Below are positions 55,284-60,891 of a DNA stretch of 60,891 nt, piece after piece. The translations under genes and the position numbers were made by a program. The stretch comes from Halobacteriales archaeon QH_8_64_26 (lineage in GTDB: Archaea > Halobacteriota > Halobacteria > Halobacteriales > Halococcaceae), in contig PXRA01000013.1 of the NCBI GenBank assembly GCA_003021725.1, positions 1,481 to 62,371 on the forward strand, written 5' to 3'. Below the pieces are notes generated by a model. The model searched no databases. It had not been told where the DNA came from and worked only from the letters and a program-made list of their open reading frames with translations. Numbering within the stretch: position 1 is the stretch's first letter; every line of letters starts with the position of its first letter.

Positions 55284-56643
55284 ATGGACGAGCGCCTGCC
55301 GATCGAGAAGCTCCACTTCGAGGCCGCGCCGAGCGTCGATACGGTGCCAGGCCCACGCTCGCGGGAGCTCCGCGAGAAACAATCCCGTATCGAGAGCAAC
55401 GCGGTCGTCTATCCGACCGACATCCCGCTGGCCTTCGAGGAGGGCCGGGGCGCGACCCTGAAGGACGTCGATGATAACTACTACCTCGATTTCTTCGCGG
55501 GCATCGGCGTGCTCAACGTCGGCCACCTCACCCCTGGGTCACCGCAAGCGTCGCCCAGCAGGCAGGCACGCTCTCACAGACGCTCGATTTCCCGACGGAA
55601 GCCCGCCTCGAACTGATCGAGAAGCTAGACGAGATCGCCCCCGGCGACCTCAAAGGTAACAATCGCGTCGTCTTCGGCGGGCCGACCGGCAGCGACGCGG
55701 TCGAGGGCTCGATCAAGCTCGCGAAATACAACACCGGCAACGACGGGCTGATCGCCTTCTACGGAGCCTTCCACGGTGAGACCGCGGGGGCCTATAGTCT
55801 GACCGCCGATACGAAGTACAAACAGCCCTACACCCCTTTGCTGGCCGAAGTCGAACACCCCCTATCCCGACCTCCTTCCTCCAGGACAAAAGCGACGAAC
55901 AGGCAGTCACGGATGCCTTAGAGGCCGCTCGCCGGGTGTTAGAGGATCGCTTCGGCGCAATGGCCAACCCAGCGGGCGTCTGGGTCGAACCTATTCAGGG
56001 TGAAAACGGTATCATCGTCCCCCCGGGGGGCTTCCTCTCGGGGCTGAAGGACCTCACCGACGAATACGACGTCCCCTTGATAATCGACGAGATCCAGACC
56101 GGGATGGGCCGCACCGGCAAGTGGTTCGCCAGCGAGTACGCGGGCGTCACGCCAGACATCATGCCAATGGCCAAGGCACTGGGCAGCGGGCTGCCGCTCT
56201 CGGCGACGATGTACCACGAGGATCTCGATACCTGGAACCCCGGCGGCCACACAGGCACTTTCCGGGGATTCCTGCCGGCGATGCGCGCATCGACCCGGGC
56301 CATCGAGTACATACAATCCCAGGAGCTACTCGCTCACTCCCGATCGGAGGGCGAGTACATGATCGAGCGCCTCCGGGAGGCCACCGACTCGAACCCCGCG
56401 GTCGGGGAGGTCCGAGGCCGGGGGATGTACGTCGGTATCGACTTCACCGATAGGGAGGAGCGTTCGAGCCAGGACTTCGTCGGGGCCGTCCAGACGGCCT
56501 GCTACGAGCGGGGGGCGCTCGTCTGGACCGGCGGGGACGACGATACGATCCGTCTGATCCCGCCGCTGGTGATGACCCACAACCAGGTCGAGACCGGCCT
56601 GGACATCCTTATCGAGGCCATCGAGAGCGTGACCGTAGCCTGA
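55284..56643 (+). pseudogene. class III aminotransferase with three frame changes
   Basis: A PLP-dependent aminotransferase (about 450 aa expected) starting MDERLPIEKLHFEAAPSVDT at ATG 55284. Coding is interrupted near 55526-55534 (IGVLNVGH, then HPWVTASVAQQAGTLSQTLD in another frame) and again around 55858-55868 (LLAEVEHP, then YPTSFLQDKSDEQAVTDA). The C-terminal part is intact to 56643, with IIDEIQTGMGRTGKWFASEY, the PLP-binding Lys in DIMPMAKALGSGLPLSA, and GGHTGTFRGFLP. The later changes fall in a CCCCC run and a CCC run, in opposite senses, which points to sequence error as much as decay. Substrate unclear (4-aminobutyrate, ornithine or diaminobutyrate type). Confidence 0.8.
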
Positions 56644-56696
56644 TCGCCGATATGGCGGCGCTCGGCCCGAGGCGAGCGTAGATTGAAGGCCGCCGG

Positions 56697-57446
56697 ATGT
56701 GGAAAGAGACCATATCGAATCTCGATGACGGGAGCGTTATCGTGACGGGTGCGAGCCGCGGCCTCGGACGATCGATGGCCGAGCGCTTCGCCAGGGAGGG
56801 TGCTAAGGTCGCGCTCACCGCACGCGACCAAGACCGCCTGGAGGACGTGGCCGCCGACCTGCCCGGCGAGTCGTTAGTCGTGCCCGCCGACGTCCGGGAC
56901 TCGGAGGCAGTCGAGGACGTCGTCACACGGACCGTCGAGGAGTTCGGCGGTATCGATACGCTGGTCAACAACGCCGGGGTGAGCCTGCTCGGACTACATG
57001 ACTCGCGCACGCCGCTGACAGACATCTCCGAGGAGGGGTGGGATACGGTGCTCGAAGTGAACCTCAAGGGCGTGTTCCTGTTCACCCACGAGACCCTCCC
57101 CCATATGCACGAGCAGGAGGTGGGCAACGTTATCAACGTCTCTTCGGGACTTGGCCGGCAGGCTATCGGCGGTGCGGGTCCATACGTGAGTTCGAAGTGG
57201 GGATTAGAGGGGCTTACCCGCGTGAGCGCTCTCGAAGGCGAGGATCGTGGCGTGAACGTCAATGCGCTCGATCCCGGTGGCCGCGTCGATACCGACATCT
57301 GGGCGCACCTCCCCGAGGAGGAGCGCGAGGAGATCCTCGATCCGGACGTAATGGACGACGCCGCCGTGTTGCTCGCCGCGCAGGGTCCCGGAGGAGTGAC
57401 CGGCGAGTCGATGACCGCCGAGGAGTGGGAGACTCGACTCGAGTAG
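56697..57446 (+). CDS. short-chain dehydrogenase/reductase
   Basis: A 249-aa SDR. The cofactor loop VIVTGASRGLGRSMAERFA, NNAGVSLLGL, the Ser-Tyr-Lys catalytic residues in INVSSGLGRQAIGGAGPYVSSKWG, and the end GGVTGESMTAEEWE are present. TGASRGLG is the NADP/NAD-binding Gly-rich motif, with Arg after it suggesting NADP. It starts 53 bp after the aminotransferase. Substrate unknown. Confidence 0.85.
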   Translation: MWKETISNLDDGSVIVTGASRGLGRSMAERFAREGAKVALTARDQDRLEDVAADLPGESLVVPADVRDSEAVEDVVTRTVEEFGGIDTLVNNAGVSLLGLHDSRTPLTDISEEGWDTVLEVNLKGVFLFTHETLPHMHEQEVGNVINVSSGLGRQAIGGAGPYVSSKWGLEGLTRVSALEGEDRGVNVNALDPGGRVDTDIWAHLPEEEREEILDPDVMDDAAVLLAAQGPGGVTGESMTAEEWETRLE

Positions 57447-57552
57447 CTGCCGAGTCGAGGAGGTGACCACGGAGGGGTGCTACCCGCTGAAGCTAACCCC
57501 CTACTCGCGAGCGTCCTCAGTTCCGTTGTTTCCGGTCCTGATCCTTAATCGC

Positions 57553-58344
57553 CTACGCGATCTGTGAACCACCGTCTACCTGGAGCTGCTCGCCGGTGAC
57601 GTAATCGGCCTGCTCGCTCGCGAGGTAGAGATAGGCCCCGGTAAGGTCTTCGGGCTGGCCGGCACGCGTCGGCGGGGTCGTCGGACCCTCGTCCTCCTCG
57701 GAGCCGACCGACTCAGCGGCGCGCTCTGACCACCCTTCGGTGATCTCCGTTGCGATCGGGCCCGGGGCAACGCTGTTGACCCGGATGCCATGCTGGGCGA
57801 GTTCGAGCGCCGCGCTGCGCGTGATCATGCGGATCGCGCCCTTCGTCGCCGCGTAGTGGGAGTGTTCCCACTCGGGATCAATGGCGGTCGTCGAGGCGGT
57901 GTTCAAAATTACGCCCGGTTCATCGCGCTCGATCATGTCCTCGGCCGCGGTCTGCGTGCCGAAAAAGACCCCGCGGGAGTTGACGTCCCGTACCGTCTCG
58001 AAGTCCTCGCGACTCACCTCGCGGAACTCTCGGTTGACGTGGACGCCGGCGTTGTTGACCATTACGTCGACGCCGCCGAACTCGTGGGCCGCTGTGACGA
58101 CCGCTTCGAGCTGGTCGGGTTCGGAGACATCGGTTTCTACGTACTCGGCTTCGCCGCCTCGCTCCTCGATCGCTTCGTGGGTCGGGGCCTCGCTGTCGAG
58201 GTCCTTCGGGTCCGATCGGACGTCGGCGTTGAAAACGGTCGCGCCCGCTTCGCCGAACGCCAGCGCTACTGCACGACCGATACCCGAACTCCCGCCAGTG
58301 ACGATAACCGTCTCGTCCTCGAAATCGCCAGTAATGGATCCCAT
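57553..58344 (-). CDS. short-chain dehydrogenase/reductase (glucose-dehydrogenase-like)
   Basis: A 263-aa SDR from ATG 58344 (MGSITGDFEDETVIVTGGSS). GGSSGIGRAVALAFGEAGA binds the cofactor, with NADVR after strand two (Asp, suggesting NAD). NNAGVHVN, the catalytic Ser region (NTASTTAIDPEWEHSHYAATKG, with Tyr and Lys) and the end YVTGEQLQVDGGSQI follow. It is convergent with the neighbouring SDR but clearly separate. Substrate unknown; a sugar or alcohol is plausible. Confidence 0.87.
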   Translation of the reverse strand: MGSITGDFEDETVIVTGGSSGIGRAVALAFGEAGATVFNADVRSDPKDLDSEAPTHEAIEERGGEAEYVETDVSEPDQLEAVVTAAHEFGGVDVMVNNAGVHVNREFREVSREDFETVRDVNSRGVFFGTQTAAEDMIERDEPGVILNTASTTAIDPEWEHSHYAATKGAIRMITRSAALELAQHGIRVNSVAPGPIATEITEGWSERAAESVGSEEDEGPTTPPTRAGQPEDLTGAYLYLASEQADYVTGEQLQVDGGSQIA

Positions 58345-58415
58345 CGGCCGAGACGAACCGTTCCGGCGGTTTAATCACCTGGATCGCAGCCTAACGGTCG
58401 CGGTGATCTTCTCGA

Positions 58416-59468
58416 TCAGGGAAACCGAATCGATACGGTCGACGGGTCTATTTCGACCTCGCCGCCGATCGGGATAGGACAGGTCGGGTAGGTATGACCG
58501 AACTCACAGTCGAACACGAGCGGTGCTTCGGGATTGTACGTCTCGAAGACGCTTGCGATGGCCTCGCGCTGGCGCTTTCGGTAGTCCGCTCGCCACTCCG
58601 GGGGATTGTCCTCGACGTGTGAGCGCGCGGCGGCGCGCCCGATCAGCACGCCATCGAAGCGTTCGAGCAGTCCCCGCTCGCCGAGCGCTCGGAGGTTCGC
58701 GCCGACGGCGGCCGGATCGGGGATCAACTCGCTCGTCTCCAGTGCGAGGACGATACCATCGAGCGTATCGGGGTCGGGGAGGTAGCGATCAGCGAGGAAC
58801 TGCTCGATGAGGATCTGATAGCACCCGCCCCAGACCCGGCCCGAAATCCCGTCCTCGCCACCGAGCCAGAGGTGGCCATCGGAGTCCTCGATACCCCGTC
58901 TGGTCTCGATCGATTCGGGCTCGGTCCAGTCGCCGGCCTCGTCGGTGAAGACGTCCGCCTCGTCCCACTCGCCGATCGAGTTCTTGAACAGCGCGCGGCC
59001 GAGGTACTCCTCCGTGTAATCGAACATCTCGCCGTCCATTGCGTATTCGAGCAGCGTCGAGCCACCGTAGTAGGAGACGATGCCCTGGTTCCAGAGAAAG
59101 AGGGCTAGATTCGTGTTGTCCGAATACCCGTAGAACCGCGTCGGGTGCTCGCGGAGTACCTCGCCATCGAGATGGGGGAGTATCCCGATCTGGTCGTTAC
59201 CCCCGATGTTCGCGATCACCGCGGCAATGTCGGGATCGCGGAAGGCGTCCATCACGTCCTCGGCGCGGGCTTTCGGGTTCTCGGCGAGCCACTCCGGATC
59301 GGCGGTCGCGGTCGGGTACTCGACCGGTTCGAGGCCGAAGACCGCTTCCATTCGTTCGAGACCGAGTTCGTAGACGTGCCGAGCGAACGCCGGTGCGTTC
59401 GACGCAGGGGCGACGACCGCGACCCGATCACCGGGACGGACGGGCGGGGGTATGACGAACTCGGGCAC
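58416..59468 (-). CDS. S66 family peptidase (LD-carboxypeptidase/MccF-like)
   Basis: A 350-aa protein starting at GTG 59468 (MPEFVIPPPVRPGDRVAVVA). The nucleophile Ser lies in FYGYSDNTNLAL (S116). Later, the segments GGCYQILIEQFLAD, VLALETSE and FDCEFGHTYPT match the MccF/LD-carboxypeptidase family (GH-like Ser-Glu-His triad). Archaea lack murein, so a detoxifying or peptide-amidase role is more likely than wall recycling; this is inference. A TATA-like box (GGATTTATGT, minus strand) lies 28 bases upstream. Confidence 0.85.
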   Translation of the reverse strand: MPEFVIPPPVRPGDRVAVVAPASNAPAFARHVYELGLERMEAVFGLEPVEYPTATADPEWLAENPKARAEDVMDAFRDPDIAAVIANIGGNDQIGILPHLDGEVLREHPTRFYGYSDNTNLALFLWNQGIVSYYGGSTLLEYAMDGEMFDYTEEYLGRALFKNSIGEWDEADVFTDEAGDWTEPESIETRRGIEDSDGHLWLGGEDGISGRVWGGCYQILIEQFLADRYLPDPDTLDGIVLALETSELIPDPAAVGANLRALGERGLLERFDGVLIGRAAARSHVEDNPPEWRADYRKRQREAIASVFETYNPEAPLVFDCEFGHTYPTCPIPIGGEVEIDPSTVSIRFP

Positions 59469-59490
59469 GAATCGTGTGAGTCACGATATG

Positions 59491-59500
59491 ACATAAATCC
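59491..59500 (-). promoter_or_regulatory. TATA box of the S66 peptidase gene
   Basis: GGATTTATGT on the minus strand is centred 28 bases before GTG 59468, so the transcript is probably leaderless. Confidence 0.55.
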
Positions 59501-59765
59501 CACCGGTTATCGATGTAGTGATCTCGGTCTGCAAGGCCACATCGCAAACTCGATCATTGGAGGTTTACCTGCGATCGGCCTCGGTATCGAGTATGCAGGG
59601 TCAAATACGACCCAATCAAGCAAGAACGTCGCACCAGCATCCTCGAAAACTACTGTTGCGAGCCAATCAACCGGTAGAGCATCTATGCCCCACCCGCGAG
59701 TGAGCCGTCGAGGACGGCGAACGAGCGGCTTTTCAGTGGAGGTTTTTGGAGGAGTGGTGGGCGAG
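59501..59765. other. intergenic region without a confident gene
   Basis: About 265 bp, more AT-rich than its surroundings. On the plus strand a short hydrophobic frame (IANSIIGGLPAIGLGIEYAG) and on the minus strand another (LLDWVVFDPAYSI) can be read, but neither has a clear start or family, and both may be remnants of a lost gene. Confidence 0.35.
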
Positions 59766-59831
59766 CGAACGAAGTCGTTCGAGAGAGCGAAGCTCTCTCG
59801 TGATGACGAAAGACGCCGAAGGCGTCTTTCG
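59766..59831. repeat. three consecutive hairpins (nested palindromes)
   Basis: Three perfect inverted repeats in a row: CGAACGA/TCGTTCG around AG (59766-59781); CGAGAGAGC/GCTCTCTCG around GAA (59780-59800); and CGAAAGACGCC/GGCGTCTTTCG around GAA (59807-59831, 11-bp stem). They lie 38-103 bases past the sdhA stop on the minus strand and may terminate that transcript. Similar palindrome strings are seen between genes in other haloarchaea. Confidence 0.65.
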
Positions 59832-59868
59832 AACCATGAGCGAGCGCACCCGGTGAGAAAAAGGTCCG

Positions 59869-60891
59869 TCAGTAGGACCGTTCTTTCGGCTCGTAGGTCT
59901 CGTTCTCGCCTTCGAGTATTACCGGTTTGTAGTAGAGGTCGGGCTGGCCGCCGTTCCAGGCGAGCAGGGTGTGTTTGATCCACTCCTCGTCTTTGCGTTC
60001 CTGGTGGGCTTCCCGCCAGTGCGCACCCCGGAACTCGGTGCGGGCGAGCGCCGAGAGGGTGATAGCTTCGGCGAGATCGATGAGATTGCGGGTCTCGATC
60101 GCGTGAGTCAATTCGGTGTTGAACGTCCGGGAGGGATCGAAGACCGCGACGTCGGTGTAGGCCTCTCGGGTCTCCCGGATGTCTTCTAGAGCCTGCTTCA
60201 GGCCCTCCTCGTTGCGAAAGACGTTGACGTTTTCAGTCATCGCTTTCTGGAGGCGGCTGCGGATGGTGGCGTGTTTCACGCCGTCGTCCCGTTCGAGGAG
60301 TTCGGTGATGCGATCGTGTTCGCGCTCGACCGCACGCGAGACGGTCTCGCTCGCGCCCATGACCTGCGCGCCGCTATCGGCCCGCGTTTCGCCTCCTGCT
60401 CCCGGCCCGCCGTCGGCGACGACGCTACTGCTCTGGGATCGAGGGGCGATCGCGCCGGGTTCGACGGGCGTATCGAGTTCCGGTCCTCCAGTGCTCGCGC
60501 CGGGGCCGGTCTCGATCTCGGCGGTTTCCATCTCCCGGCCGGCGGCGTGCCAGCCCGCTCGCCCACCGAAGACGATGAGCTCGGGCAGGGCATTACCCCC
60601 GAGTCGGTTCGAGCCGTGTACCGACACACAGGCACACTCGCCGGCCGCATACAGCCCCGAAACACAGGTCTCGCCGTTCTCGTCGACCTCGATGCCGCCC
60701 ATCTCGTAGTGCTGGCCGGGCTTGACCGGCATGGGTTCTTCGAGGCCGTCCACCCCTTCGAAGTCACGCGCGAGATGCAGGATGTTCTCCAGGCGATCGG
60801 TGATGCGTTCCTCGCCGAGGTGGCGCATGTCGAGGTGGACGTACTCGTCCTCGATGCCCCGACCCTGGTTCACCTCGGTGAGTTCCGACCG
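59869..60891 (-). CDS. sdhA: succinate dehydrogenase flavoprotein subunit, C-terminal part
   Basis: The frame is open to the right edge, so the N-terminal FAD-binding half lies outside. Visible here: HLDMRHLGEE and KPGQHYEMGGIEVDENGE (substrate-binding His/Arg region), GLYAAGECACVSVHGSNRLGGNALPELIVFGG (FAD-binding C-terminal motif), then HDRITELLERDDGV and SRLQKAMTENVNVFRNEEGL leading to the helical and C-terminal domains. It ends at TGA 59869 after YEPKERSY. An Ala/Gly/Pro/Ser-rich insert (about 110-165 of this fragment) interrupts the conserved fold. It oxidises succinate in the membrane-bound complex II. Confidence 0.92.
   Translation of the reverse strand, partial: RSELTEVNQGRGIEDEYVHLDMRHLGEERITDRLENILHLARDFEGVDGLEEPMPVKPGQHYEMGGIEVDENGETCVSGLYAAGECACVSVHGSNRLGGNALPELIVFGGRAGWHAAGREMETAEIETGPGASTGGPELDTPVEPGAIAPRSQSSSVVADGGPGAGGETRADSGAQVMGASETVSRAVEREHDRITELLERDDGVKHATIRSRLQKAMTENVNVFRNEEGLKQALEDIRETREAYTDVAVFDPSRTFNTELTHAIETRNLIDLAEAITLSALARTEFRGAHWREAHQERKDEEWIKHTLLAWNGGQPDLYYKPVILEGENETYEPKERSY

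Overview
This window is chromosomal DNA of a halophilic archaeon (class Halobacteria). The evidence is the high GC content, acidic proteins, many genes whose start codon lies about 25-30 bases after a TATA-like box (leaderless transcripts), a TFB transcription factor, an intein-bearing MCM helicase, HTH-10 (Bat-type) regulation, an archaeosortase PGF-CTERM surface anchor, Tat signals, and several small zinc-ribbon proteins typical of this class. The genus cannot be fixed from the sequence alone.

Layout. 1-5.9 kb: the end of one gene, a decayed beta-helix-like gene, then a fructan pair (GH32 fructosidase and GH68 levansucrase, convergent) and a Bat-type regulator. 6-23 kb: a scattered aerobic respiration region with coxA (interrupted), the ctaA-ctaB fusion divergent from coxB, and coxC. 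Between these lie DUF5787, a GT2 glycosyltransferase, a flippase-like membrane protein, glutaredoxin, NUDIX, an amidohydrolase, ATP-dependent DNA ligase, an MBL exonuclease-like gene, tRNA-Pro, a BofA-like gene and small zinc proteins. 23-30 kb: mcm with two large inteins, TFB and a HIT protein. 30-38 kb: two haloacid dehalogenases, a surface-anchored NodB-type polysaccharide deacetylase, a second deacetylase-like protein, a GT2 enzyme, uracil-DNA glycosylase, and a Tat-exported S15-type hydrolase with an in-frame stop. 38-47 kb: housekeeping genes ileS, prs, a beta-propeller gene, a phosphohexomutase, a coiled-coil protein and hisI. 47-61 kb: a PiT phosphate transporter, nikR with a candidate operator, an amidohydrolase, a GlmU-like enzyme, XapX, katG, a class III aminotransferase, two SDRs, an S66 carboxypeptidase and the end of sdhA.

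The most notable signal is in coxA. A 345-bp element with perfect 15-bp terminal inverted repeats and a 5-bp target duplication sits in codon Asp29. Removing it with one copy of the duplication restores the reading frame exactly. The element carries its own small ribbon-helix-helix-like gene, with a TATA box overlapped by an internal repeat, so it looks like a non-autonomous transposable unit with a passenger regulator. Also notable are the two mcm inteins on either side of Walker B (one inside the P-loop, with HTH-like segments), and a NikR-type palindrome upstream of nikR.

Caution: five genes (the beta-helix gene, coxA, the MBL gene, the PiT transporter and the aminotransferase) carry frameshifts. 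Three of the shifts lie in C-runs, so some may be assembly errors rather than real decay. Two further genes have an in-frame TAG.
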